From NCBI GenBank assembly GCA_035278025.1, contig DATEJK010000205.1, positions 1 through 62,152 on the forward strand: a stretch of DNA of 62,152 bases. The letters are read 5' to 3'. Origin of the DNA: JAICWP01 sp035278025. GTDB lineage: Bacteria; Acidobacteriota; Terriglobia; Terriglobales; Acidobacteriaceae. Positions 35,350 to 44,144 of the stretch are shown in pieces; the first letter of the stretch is position 1, and each line of letters opens with the position of its first letter. The translations under genes were made by a program, and so were the position numbers. The notes under the pieces are model-generated. The model did no database searches. It was not told where the DNA came from and saw nothing but the letters and a program-made list of their open reading frames with translations.

Positions 35350-36066
35350 ATGCGGGCGGCGGCAACAACCCGACGGCGGCAGATCCTGACGGCCGCTATG
35401 CAGCTGTTTTCACGGCAAGGCTTCGACGCCACCACAACCCGGGCCATTGCCCAACTGGCGGGAGTCAACGAAGCTATCATTTTCCGGCATTTTACGTCTA
35501 AGGATGAGCTGTACTGGGCGGTTTTGTCGGAACAGATGCAGGAGCGAGACCCTGCGGAGCGGCTAAAGCGAGAATTGCGCTTTTCACGCCATGCGCGACT
35601 GACGATCGCCGAGACGGCGGAGAATCTGCTGCGAAGGGACGAACAGGACGTGGCCCTGACCCGCTTGCTGCTATTCAGCGCGCTTCGGCCGGGCGAACTT
35701 TCACAAAAATTCATTCGGAGCTACATAGGGGAGTCGCTGGCCCTGGTGTCGGAATACATTCGCGAAGGCGTGGAGAAGGGCTGGCTGCGGAACATTGACC
35801 CCAGGGTGGGGGCCCGCGCTTTTATGGGAATGCTGGCTTACCAAAACCTGCTGGAGGAACTTTTCGGCGGCGACGGGCATCAAAACTATGATCCCAGCGA
35901 GCTAGGCCTGCAACTGGCCGATATATGGCTGAATGGAGTTTCTGCCCGCCGGGGCAGCGCAGCGCGTGGGCGATGCAACGCTTCCGGGAAACGCGAGCCT
36001 GGGGTTGCGGGGAACAGACGCGGCGGCGCTTCTCAGCGGTCGCGAAACCACGCAGCCACAGCCTAA
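35350..36066 (+). CDS. TetR-family transcriptional regulator
   Basis: A 238-residue protein. The N-terminal HTH is canonical: RRRQILTAAMQLFSRQGFDATTTRAIAQLAGVNEAIIFRHFTSKDELY. The ligand-binding C-terminal part is variable and ends in a basic Ser/Arg-rich tail. It lies 6 bp before the RND adaptor gene and on the same strand, the usual layout for a local repressor of an RND efflux pump that responds to the pump's substrates. A TATACT hexamer at 35292-35297, without a good -35, could drive this operon. Confidence 0.9.
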   Translation: MRAAATTRRRQILTAAMQLFSRQGFDATTTRAIAQLAGVNEAIIFRHFTSKDELYWAVLSEQMQERDPAERLKRELRFSRHARLTIAETAENLLRRDEQDVALTRLLLFSALRPGELSQKFIRSYIGESLALVSEYIREGVEKGWLRNIDPRVGARAFMGMLAYQNLLEELFGGDGHQNYDPSELGLQLADIWLNGVSARRGSAARGRCNASGKREPGVAGNRRGGASQRSRNHAATA

Positions 36067-36072
36067 GAGAAC

Positions 36073-37251
36073 ATGAAACTTGCAAACCACGTTGTCGGTG
36101 TGACGCTGCTGCTGGCTGCAACATCCCTTTTTGTCGGTTGCAGCGGGGGAAAAGCGCAGCAGAAAACAGCTCGTCCCTCATTTCCCCCAGCTCCCGTAAC
36201 CGTGGCCCTGGCGGAACAAGCGCCCATACCCATTGAATTGGATGCCATCGGAAACGCCCAATCTTTCCGGACCGTGCAAGTAAAGTCCATGGTGGATGGC
36301 CAGATTAAGCGTGTGCTTTTCAAACAGGGTGATGAGGTTCGCGCCGGTCAAATGCTGTTTCAACTGGACAAGCGGCCGTTTCAGGCGGCGCTTGACCAAG
36401 CCTTAGGCAAGCTGGGACAGGACCAGGCTACAGCCGCCAATGCCAAGGCGCAGGCGGCGCGCGACGATGCCCTTCTGAAGGCCGGCGTCCTGGCTCCCCA
36501 GGATGCGCAGGCACAAGAGGCGCAGGCTGCAGCCTACGCGGCCGCGGTTCAGGCGGACAAGGCAGCGGTGGAAACGGCGCGGGTGAACCTGGGCTACACC
36601 GATATCCGCGCCCCTATCGGAGGGCGCGCCGGCGCCATTCTAGTCAACCTGGGCAACCTGGTGAAGGCCAACGATGCCAACCCCTTGACCACCATCAACC
36701 AGATCCGGCCCATTTACGTGGCCTTCAACATTCCGGAGGCGCAACTTCCCGCGGTAAGGGCGCGGGCGCAAGCCGGGCTGCAAGTGCAGGCCCTGGTGCC
36801 CGATCAGGCCAAGGCGGAAACCGGCACTTTGAGTTTTATTGACAACAGCGTGGACCAGACCACGGGCACGATCAAGCTCATGGGTACCTTCCGCAACCAG
36901 GACCAAAAACTCTGGCCGGGCCAGTTCTTCAATGTGCGCCTGGTGCTGGGCACGGACGCCCATGCCATCGTGGTGCCGGCTTCGGCGCTGCAGACCGCGG
37001 AAAATGGCGGTAAATACATTTACGTAGTGCAAGCGGACGGCACAGCGGTAATGCAACCGGTGAAATCCGCTCGCACTTACCGGCAACTGGCGGTAATTGA
37101 CAACGGCATTAAGCCGGGGCAGCGGGTGGTTGTGGACGGCCAATATCGGGTCATCCCTAACAGCAAGGTTGAAGTTGTGCGCACGGTTCCGGTCACCCCG
37201 GTACCGAAGCAAGTGGCGGAGAACGGGAGCGCCTCCGGAGAACCGCAGTGA
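36073..37251 (+). CDS. RND efflux periplasmic adaptor (membrane fusion protein), lipoprotein
   Basis: A 392-residue MFP. A lipobox is present at the end of the signal segment (LFVGC), so it is anchored in the inner membrane by lipid. Two lipoyl-like half-motifs (VKSMVDGQIKRVLFKQGDEVRAGQMLFQLDKRPFQAAL and TDIRAPIGGRAGAILVNLGNLVKANDANPLTTINQIRPIYVAFNIPE) and the C-terminal beta-barrel region are as expected. It links the pump at 37248 to an outer-membrane channel that is not encoded here. Its stop overlaps the pump start as GTGA. Confidence 0.94.
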   Translation: MKLANHVVGVTLLLAATSLFVGCSGGKAQQKTARPSFPPAPVTVALAEQAPIPIELDAIGNAQSFRTVQVKSMVDGQIKRVLFKQGDEVRAGQMLFQLDKRPFQAALDQALGKLGQDQATAANAKAQAARDDALLKAGVLAPQDAQAQEAQAAAYAAAVQADKAAVETARVNLGYTDIRAPIGGRAGAILVNLGNLVKANDANPLTTINQIRPIYVAFNIPEAQLPAVRARAQAGLQVQALVPDQAKAETGTLSFIDNSVDQTTGTIKLMGTFRNQDQKLWPGQFFNVRLVLGTDAHAIVVPASALQTAENGGKYIYVVQADGTAVMQPVKSARTYRQLAVIDNGIKPGQRVVVDGQYRVIPNSKVEVVRTVPVTPVPKQVAENGSASGEPQ

Positions 37252-40200
37252 CTGGTCTGTTTATTCGCCGCCCCATCATGACCACGCTGGTGATGGTGGC
37301 GATCGTCATTTTCGGCGTCTTCGCCTACCTGGCTTTGCCGGTAAGCGACTTGCCGAACGTGGATTTCCCGACCATCCAGGTGAATGCCGGCCTTCCGGGA
37401 GCGAGCCCGGAGACGATGGCATCGTCGGTGGCTACCCCGCTGGAACGGCAGTTCACTACCATTTCCGGCATCACCCAGATGACCTCCAGCAGCCAGCAGG
37501 GGTCAACCAGCATCACCATTCAGTTTGACCTGTCGCGCAACCTGGATGGCGCGGCGGTGGACGTGCAGTCGGCGATCGCGGCAGCGGAAGGCCAACTGCC
37601 TCCCAACATGCCCACCCCGCCCACCTTTCGCAAGGTGAATCCGGCCGAGTCCCCCATCCTGTATCTGGCCCTGACCTCTCCCGCCATGCCCATTTACCAG
37701 GTGGACGACGCGGCTGAGACCACCATCGGCCAACAGCTCTCCATGATTCAGGGAGTGGCGCAGGTGCAGGTGTTTGGCGCCTCCAAGTACGCGGTGAGAG
37801 TAAACGTGGATCCCAACAAGATGGCCGCGCAACAGATCGGCATTAACGACGTCGCGCAAGCCATCCAAGCCGGCAACACCAACCTCCCCGTAGGCAGTAT
37901 TTATGCTCCCAGCAAGACCTACACCCTGCAGTCGAACGGGCAACTGCTCAATGCCGACCAGTTCCGGCCTTTGATTGTGGCTTACCGCAATGGCGCGCCG
38001 GTGCGGTTGGACCAGATCGCCACCGTGGAAAACGGGGTGGAGAACCAGTTCGTCAAAGGCGCCCTTAATAATCAGCGGGCCGTCGTCATTGCCATTCAGA
38101 AACAACCGGGCACCAACACGGTGGAGATTGTTGACGCCATCAACCGCGTCCTGCCCCGGCTGGAGCAGCAGATTCCGCAGTCCATCAAGATCACCACCCT
38201 TTACGACCGGTCGGTTTCCATCCGCCAGAGCGTGAACGACGTGAAGTTTACGCTGCTTCTGGCGATTGTTCTGGTGGTGCTGGTCATCTTCCTGTTTCTG
38301 CGCAACGCTTCCGCCACCATCATTCCCAGTCTGGCCCTGCCCATCGCCATTGTCGGCACCTTCTCAGTGATGTACGCGCTGGGATACACGGTGGATAACC
38401 TCTCGCTCATGGCGCTCACGCTATCCGTGGGTTTCGTGGTGGATGATGCCATTGTGATGCTGGAAAACATCGTGCGCCACATGGAGATGGGCAAAACGCC
38501 TTTGCAGGCTTCCCTGGATGGCGCCGGCGAAATCGGCTTCACCATTCTCTCCATGACTCTGTCGCTGGCCGCCGTGTTCATTCCCATTCTGTTTATGGGA
38601 GGCATCATCGGGCGGCTGTTGCACGAGTTCGCGGTGGTGATCACGGCGGCCATCCTGGTGTCCGGTTTGGTATCGCTGACCCTGACGCCCATGCTCAGCA
38701 GCCGATTTCTGCGGCCGCCTTCGCAGGAGCGGCACGGCCGGATCTACAACGCGACCGAGCGCATGTTCGACGGCGCACTTCGCTTCTATGACTGGTCGCT
38801 GGCCAGGGTGCTGCGCCACAAACTGGCAACCCTTCTGGTCAGCTTTCTGATTGTGGGATTGACCTTCACCCTCTACGAAAGCGTGCGCACGGGTTTTATT
38901 CCCAACGAGGATGCGGGGTTGCTCTTCGGCTTCATACAGGCCCAGGAAGGCATCGGCTTCGACCAGATGGGCCAGAAGATGGCGCAAATCGCCAACATCA
39001 CGCAGCACGACCCCAACGTCGAGTACACGATGACGTTTTACGGGTCCCCGGTGAATCAGGGCCGCGTCTTCATGCACCTGAAGGACGTGAAGGACCGCAC
39101 CAACCAGATCAGCGCGGAGCAGGTGATCCAGGAACTGCGGGCCAAATTCTCCAGGATCCAGGGCGCGTACGTTTTTCTGCAAGTGCCGCCCACCATCAAC
39201 GTAGGCGGCAGCCTTAGCAACGCGCAGTATCAGTATGCCCTGCAGTCACCCGACATCAAGGAGCTCTACGCCGACGCTCCCAAGCTGGAAGGAGAGCTGC
39301 GTAAAATTCCGCTGCTGCAGGATGTGAGCAGCGATTTGCAGATCCACAACCCGCAACTGGATGTGAAAGTGGATCGCGACAAGGCCTATGCTCTGGGGCT
39401 GACCGCGCAGCAGGTTTCGGACGCTCTTTATTCCGCGTTCGGACAGCGCGAGGTAAGCACGATCTATGCGCCTAGCAATGAGTATTACGTAATCCTGGAA
39501 CTGGCGCCGCCCTACCAGAACGATCCCCAGTCGCTTTCCTTGCTCTATGTGAGAAATAACCAGGGCAAGCTCATACCCTTGGGTACCGTGGCCCAGGTTG
39601 TCCCCGACCTGGGGCCGCTGACCGTCAATCACCTGGGCCAGTTGCCGGCAGTGACGCTCAGCTTCAACCTCAAACCTGGAGTCTCGCTGGGTGAGGCCAC
39701 CAAGGCGGTGGAAGAGGTGGCCAACCGCATGCTCCCGGCGACCGTACAGCGCAGCTTCCAGGGGACGGCGCAGGCGTTTAAGCAGTCATTCCGCGGTTTG
39801 GGCCTGCTGCTGATAGCCGCGGTCCTGGTCATCTACATTGTTCTGGGTATCCTGTATGAAAGCTTTATTCATCCGCTCACCATTCTGTCCGGCTTGCCTT
39901 CGGCCGCGGTGGGAGCGCTGGCCACTCTCATCGTCTTCCACCAGGAGCTGAACTTATATTCCTTTGTCGGCATCATCATGCTGATCGGCATCGTGAAGAA
40001 GAATGCCATCATGATGATTGACTTCGCCCTGGTTAACGAGCGGGAGAAAGGTGAAAGCCCTGAGGAATCCATCTACCAGGGCGCGCTGGTACGTTTCCGC
40101 CCCATCATGATGACCACCATGGCCGCGCTCATGGGTATGGTTCCGGTAGCCGTCGGCTGGGGAACGGGTTCCCTGCAAGGGCTGGGATTGGCGGTGGTAG

Positions 40201-40361
40201 GCGGCCTGATCTTCTCCCAGATCATTACTCTCTACATAACGCCCGTGTACTACGTCTATCTGGACGAAGTGCAGAACTGGTTGAATCGCAAATGGGCGCG
40301 CCTGACCAGTCGCCGCAAACGCGGCGAACCCGTGCCGCACGAACCCGTTCCTGCCGATTGA
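37248..40361 (+). CDS. RND (AcrB/HAE1-type) efflux pump
   Basis: A 1037-residue proton-driven exporter. It has a first TM with FIRRPIMTTLVMVAIVIFGVFAYLALPVSDLPNVDFPTIQVNAGLPGASPETM, the TM4 proton-relay aspartates in VGFVVDDAIVMLENI, and the second half with GIVKKNAIMMIDFALVNEREKGESPEESIYQGALVRFRPIMMTTMAALMGMVP. Large periplasmic loops follow TM1 and TM7 as in HAE1. It starts at GTG 37248 with a four-base overlap with the adaptor gene. Together with the adaptor and the TetR regulator it forms a three-gene efflux operon. Substrate unknown, probably hydrophobic toxicants or antibiotics. Confidence 0.97.
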   Translation: MTGLFIRRPIMTTLVMVAIVIFGVFAYLALPVSDLPNVDFPTIQVNAGLPGASPETMASSVATPLERQFTTISGITQMTSSSQQGSTSITIQFDLSRNLDGAAVDVQSAIAAAEGQLPPNMPTPPTFRKVNPAESPILYLALTSPAMPIYQVDDAAETTIGQQLSMIQGVAQVQVFGASKYAVRVNVDPNKMAAQQIGINDVAQAIQAGNTNLPVGSIYAPSKTYTLQSNGQLLNADQFRPLIVAYRNGAPVRLDQIATVENGVENQFVKGALNNQRAVVIAIQKQPGTNTVEIVDAINRVLPRLEQQIPQSIKITTLYDRSVSIRQSVNDVKFTLLLAIVLVVLVIFLFLRNASATIIPSLALPIAIVGTFSVMYALGYTVDNLSLMALTLSVGFVVDDAIVMLENIVRHMEMGKTPLQASLDGAGEIGFTILSMTLSLAAVFIPILFMGGIIGRLLHEFAVVITAAILVSGLVSLTLTPMLSSRFLRPPSQERHGRIYNATERMFDGALRFYDWSLARVLRHKLATLLVSFLIVGLTFTLYESVRTGFIPNEDAGLLFGFIQAQEGIGFDQMGQKMAQIANITQHDPNVEYTMTFYGSPVNQGRVFMHLKDVKDRTNQISAEQVIQELRAKFSRIQGAYVFLQVPPTINVGGSLSNAQYQYALQSPDIKELYADAPKLEGELRKIPLLQDVSSDLQIHNPQLDVKVDRDKAYALGLTAQQVSDALYSAFGQREVSTIYAPSNEYYVILELAPPYQNDPQSLSLLYVRNNQGKLIPLGTVAQVVPDLGPLTVNHLGQLPAVTLSFNLKPGVSLGEATKAVEEVANRMLPATVQRSFQGTAQAFKQSFRGLGLLLIAAVLVIYIVLGILYESFIHPLTILSGLPSAAVGALATLIVFHQELNLYSFVGIIMLIGIVKKNAIMMIDFALVNEREKGESPEESIYQGALVRFRPIMMTTMAALMGMVPVAVGWGTGSLQGLGLAVVGGLIFSQIITLYITPVYYVYLDEVQNWLNRKWARLTSRRKRGEPVPHEPVPAD

Positions 40362-40445
40362 GCCAGACCGGCCGACTGAATAAACCAGCCTGGTGTTCGT
40401 CAGCACGGAGCCTGGGATTACTTTCTGCTATGAACTGAGGGAAAG

Positions 40446-40988
40446 ATGCGACACAACCTGCAGAATACGCTGGCGCTTCTCGCCCGCACGCCTGCTACTT
40501 TGAACGCTCTGCTGCGTGACCTTCCTGACAACTGGGTTCTCCGCAGTGAGGGCGAAAACACCTGGAGCGTATTCGATGTAGTCGGCCATTTAATTCACGG
40601 CGAACGCACGGATTGGATGCCGCGCGCGAGAATGATCCTGCAATTCGGTGAGGCTCAAACCTTCGAACCCTTTGACCGCTTCGCACAAGCGAGTGAGAGT
40701 CAGAATAAGTCGCTGGCGCAGTTGCTGGATGAATTCTCCCGCCTGCGATCGGAAAACCTGGGGAAACTCCGCGCTTTGAATCTGCGCCCGGAAGACCTCG
40801 AGCTTCGTGGACGACATCCTGCTCTAGGAGTAGTTACCCTATCCGAGCTGCTGGCAACCTGGGCGGCTCATGACTTAACTCATCTGCACCAGATTTCAAG
40901 AATCATGGCCCACCAATACCGGCAGGCTGTGGGTCCGTGGAGCAAATTTCTTGGAGTCATGCACTGCGATGGACATAGCTCTGCGTAA
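40446..40988 (+). CDS. DinB-family protein
   Basis: A 180-residue four-helix bundle. It has WSVFDVVGHLIHGERTDWMPRARM (first metal His) and AAHDLTHLHQISRIMAHQYR (His pair), the trio of histidines that binds a divalent metal in DinB/YfiT proteins. Several relatives act as thiol-dependent S-transferases. A good ribosome site (GAGGGAAAG) precedes the ATG. It follows the efflux pump after 84 bp but is probably a separate unit. Confidence 0.88.
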   Translation: MRHNLQNTLALLARTPATLNALLRDLPDNWVLRSEGENTWSVFDVVGHLIHGERTDWMPRARMILQFGEAQTFEPFDRFAQASESQNKSLAQLLDEFSRLRSENLGKLRALNLRPEDLELRGRHPALGVVTLSELLATWAAHDLTHLHQISRIMAHQYRQAVGPWSKFLGVMHCDGHSSA

Positions 40989-41108
40989 CATACTCCACCA
41001 ATAGCTCTTCTTATTCGCCGAAACAAAGCACTGTGACAAACCCCCGGGCTCGAGCAATGGCTAAGTGTGGAGGCGGGGCGTATGATGTCGGCTAAGAAGT
41101 GATTAACT

Positions 41109-41122
41109 AATTCTATAGAATT
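41109..41122. promoter_or_regulatory. 14-bp perfect palindrome upstream of the 76-residue protein
   Basis: AATTCTATAGAATT lies 25 bp upstream of ATG 41147. It could be an operator, or its TATAGAAT part a -10-like box; the AAAGGA ribosome site follows it. Confidence 0.4.
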
Positions 41123-41146
41123 TAGGATTCCAGAAAGGAACCTAAG

Positions 41147-41377
41147 ATGGCAAATCTATCCGCAGTCATAAGTCAGCTTCGCCGGGAACGCGACCGAGTA
41201 TCAAGTGAACTGGACCGCCTTGATCATGCGATCGCCGCTCTCCACCATATCGGGGGAAGGAGCACCGGCCAGCGCGGGCGCCGACCGCGACGCAGGCTCT
41301 CGGCGGCGGCACGGGCGAGAATAGCAGCGGCGCAGCGGGCGCGCTGGGCGAAGGTGAAAGCGAAGCAGGCGAAATAG
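41147..41377 (+). CDS. Small coiled-coil/basic protein of unknown function
   Basis: A 76-residue protein. A short heptad-like N-terminal coil (LSAVISQLRRERDRVSSELDRLDHAIAALHHI) is followed by a basic tail (RGRRPRRRLSAAARARIAAAQRARWAKVKA). I recall similar tails as a recurring motif in small proteins of Acidobacteriota. The tail is DNA- or RNA-binding in composition, but no function is established. A clear ribosome site (AAAGGA) and a palindrome precede it. It is convergent with kdpC. Confidence 0.65.
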   Translation: MANLSAVISQLRRERDRVSSELDRLDHAIAALHHIGGRSTGQRGRRPRRRLSAAARARIAAAQRARWAKVKAKQAK

Positions 41378-41439
41378 GCTTGCCTGGCCGCAGCTCATGT
41401 CATAAATCATCAGGTATCACGCAGCTTGACCCCGGCGCC

Positions 41440-42030
41440 CTAGTGGTGACTGACCTTGGCTTGTTTCTTCATCGGGAATCGATGATCAAGCTCCAGATTG
41501 AGTTCCAGCACATTGACTCTGGGCTCGCCAAGGATTCCAAACTGCCGTCCTACCGTATGTCTGGCCACTAAGGCTCGCAATTGCTCGAGCGTCATTGCGC
41601 GCTCCTTGGCAACACTGTCCAATTGAAATTCTGCGGCCGCCGGAGTTATGTCGGGATCTAAGCCGGAGGCGGAAGCCGTCACCAGGTCAATAGGTACGGG
41701 CACGCTGGGGTTCTCCGCATGATCGGCGGCAACGTCGCTCTTCACCCGGTCAATGAGCTTTTGGTTGGTCGGGCTCAACTGGGAGCCGTTGGAGTTTTTG
41801 GGGTCATAGCCGGCCGCGGATGGGCGCGGGTGAAAATAACCTGGGTCGGTGAAGGCTTGAGCAATAAGTTGGGAGCCGACCACCTTGCCGTTAGCCTCAA
41901 TCAGCTCGCCGTTCGCCTGCCTGGGAAACAACACCTGTGCAAGTCCAGTGACCACCAACGGGTAGATGATTCCCAGGAGGATGGTTGTAGCTATGGTCAT
42001 GAGAAGCGCAGTAACAAGATTGTTTTTCAT
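41440..42030 (-). CDS. kdpC: Potassium-transporting ATPase KdpC subunit
   Basis: A 196-residue accessory subunit of the KdpFABC potassium pump, with one N-terminal TM helix (NLVTALLMTIATTILLGIIYPLVVTGLAQVLFP) and a periplasmic domain. The conserved ASASGLDPDITPAAAEFQL motif is present. It is the last gene of the operon, 9 bp after kdpB. Confidence 0.95.
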   Translation of the reverse strand: MKNNLVTALLMTIATTILLGIIYPLVVTGLAQVLFPRQANGELIEANGKVVGSQLIAQAFTDPGYFHPRPSAAGYDPKNSNGSQLSPTNQKLIDRVKSDVAADHAENPSVPVPIDLVTASASGLDPDITPAAAEFQLDSVAKERAMTLEQLRALVARHTVGRQFGILGEPRVNVLELNLELDHRFPMKKQAKVSHH

Positions 42031-42039
42031 AAAGAGTCC

Positions 42040-44136
42040 TCAGGCGAGGCCTACGGCGGTGATCAGCATGTCAATCAGCTTGATACCGATAAAGGGAGCG
42101 ATGATTCCCCCGACGCCATACATCACGAGGTTATTGCGCAGCAGTGCGGCGGCGGCCATGGGGCGGTACTTCACACCGCGCAGGGCCAAAGGAATGAGGG
42201 CGATGATGATCAGCGCATTGAAGATCACGGCCGAGAGGATCGCGGACTCAGGCGTCCGCAGGTGCATGATGTTCAGCGCGTTCAGGACAGGAAAGGTTCC
42301 GGCAAACATGGCAGGAATAATCGCGAAGTACTTTGCCAAGTCATTGGCGATGGAAAACGTCGTCAAGGCGCCGCGCGTCATCAGCAGTTGTTTGCCGATT
42401 TCCACGATTTCAATGAGCTTGGTGGGATTGGAATCCAGGTCCACCATGTTGCCGGCTTCCTTGGCGGCCTGGGTGCCGGTATTCATGGCCACTCCTACGT
42501 CGGCCTGAGCCAAGGCTGGCGCGTCATTGGTGCCGTCGCCCGTCATGGCCACGAGCTTGCCCTCGGTTTGCTCCTTCCTGATAAGGTCCATCTTCTCTTT
42601 TGGCGTCGCCTGGGCGAGGAAATCGTCCACCCCGGCCTCGCGTGAAATGGCCGCGGCGGTGAGTGGATTGTCTCCAGTAATCATTACCGTGCGGATGCCG
42701 ATCGCCCGCAACTGATTGAATCGCTCCCGTATGCCTCCTTTCACGATATCCTTGAGTTCGATGACGCCGAGGGCGCCACGGCTTTTTTCAGCTACTACCA
42801 ACGGCGTGCCTCCGGAACGGGCAATCTCTTCCACGGTGGCTTTCACCTCGGCAGGCATGCTATTGCCGTTCTGCGAGATATAGGTGGCAATGGCATCAGC
42901 CGCCCCTTTGCGGATTTCAAACCCATTGAGGTCTATTCCCGACATGCGGGTCTGAGCGGTAAAAGCCACAAAGTGTGCTTCGTGCGATCCAAGTTCCCGC
43001 CCGCGTAAGCCGTATTTCCCTTTGGCTAACACAACAATCGAGCGTCCCTCGGGAGTTTCATCTGCCAACGACGAGAGCTGGGCCGCATCGGCTAACTCAT
43101 GTTCCGTAACGCCGGGAGCGGGAATGAAGCCTGACGCCTGGCGATTGCCGAGCGTGATGGTGCCCGTTTTGTCCAGCAGCAACGTGGTGACGTCACCCGC
43201 GGCTTCCACCGCCCGGCCGGACATAGCCAGGACGTTGTGCTGAACCAAACGATCCATGCCGGCAATGCCGATAGCCGAAAGCAAGCCGCCAATCGTCGTA
43301 GGAATTAGACAGACGAGAAGGGAGACTAAAACGAATACGGTCTGCGGTGAACCGGAGTAGATGGCGAAGGGCTGCAACGTGACCACTGCCAGGAGGAAGA
43401 TAATCGTCAGCCCGGCCAGGAGTATGTTGAGCGCAATCTCGTTCGGCGTTTTCTGACGCTCGGCGCCCTCCACCAGGGCGATCATCCGATCCAGGAAGGT
43501 CTCGCCAGGATTCGAGGTGATCCTGACCTTGATACGGTCGGATAGTACGCGGGTTCCACCAGTCACGGCAGAACGGTCGCCACCGGCCTCGCGAATTACG
43601 GGAGCAGATTCGCCGGTGATGGCCGACTCATCCACCGACGCGAGACCCTCGATAATCTCTCCATCAGAAGGAATGAATTCGCCGGCGGACACGTACACCA
43701 CGTCATTGGCTTTCAATTTGGAACTTGGAACCTGTTCCACCCTGCTATCTTCACCAACGAGCCGGTTGGCGATGGTTTCCGAGCGGGCGCGGCGAAGCGT
43801 GTCGGCTTGCGCTTTTCCGCGGCCTTCCGCCATGGCTTCCGCAAAATTTGCAAATAGAACCGTAAACCAGAGCCACAGAGTAATCTGCACATTGAACTTA
43901 AAAGCCCCACCTCCCTGGAAGAGTAAGACTGTTGTAATCACGCTGCCAATTTCCACCACGAACATGACGGGATTGCCCATCATTTTGCGTGGGTTCAGCT
44001 TAAGAACGGCATCCCAGCTGGCACGGCGAACGATCTGCCACTCCCAGATCGCCTTCTTCCCGGATTTCATCGGTGAGTGCCCGAGACCAACCTTTAGCAC
44101 TTCAGGAGCAGCTGGTGTTTGCGTCGTCTTTGCCAT
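42040..44136 (-). CDS. kdpB: Potassium-transporting ATPase KdpB subunit (P-type ATPase)
   Basis: A 698-residue catalytic subunit. The P-type signature DKTGTIT is in LLLDKTGTITLGN, the TGES loop in DESAITGESAPVI, and the hinge in MTGDGTNDAPALAQADVGVAMNTGTQAAKEAGNMVDLDSNPTKLIEIVEIGKQLLMTRG. It hydrolyses ATP to drive potassium import through KdpA. It lies 8 bp after kdpA and 9 bp before kdpC. Confidence 0.98.
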   Translation of the reverse strand: MAKTTQTPAAPEVLKVGLGHSPMKSGKKAIWEWQIVRRASWDAVLKLNPRKMMGNPVMFVVEIGSVITTVLLFQGGGAFKFNVQITLWLWFTVLFANFAEAMAEGRGKAQADTLRRARSETIANRLVGEDSRVEQVPSSKLKANDVVYVSAGEFIPSDGEIIEGLASVDESAITGESAPVIREAGGDRSAVTGGTRVLSDRIKVRITSNPGETFLDRMIALVEGAERQKTPNEIALNILLAGLTIIFLLAVVTLQPFAIYSGSPQTVFVLVSLLVCLIPTTIGGLLSAIGIAGMDRLVQHNVLAMSGRAVEAAGDVTTLLLDKTGTITLGNRQASGFIPAPGVTEHELADAAQLSSLADETPEGRSIVVLAKGKYGLRGRELGSHEAHFVAFTAQTRMSGIDLNGFEIRKGAADAIATYISQNGNSMPAEVKATVEEIARSGGTPLVVAEKSRGALGVIELKDIVKGGIRERFNQLRAIGIRTVMITGDNPLTAAAISREAGVDDFLAQATPKEKMDLIRKEQTEGKLVAMTGDGTNDAPALAQADVGVAMNTGTQAAKEAGNMVDLDSNPTKLIEIVEIGKQLLMTRGALTTFSIANDLAKYFAIIPAMFAGTFPVLNALNIMHLRTPESAILSAVIFNALIIIALIPLALRGVKYRPMAAAALLRNNLVMYGVGGIIAPFIGIKLIDMLITAVGLA

Positions 44137-44144
44137 TGAGCCCT

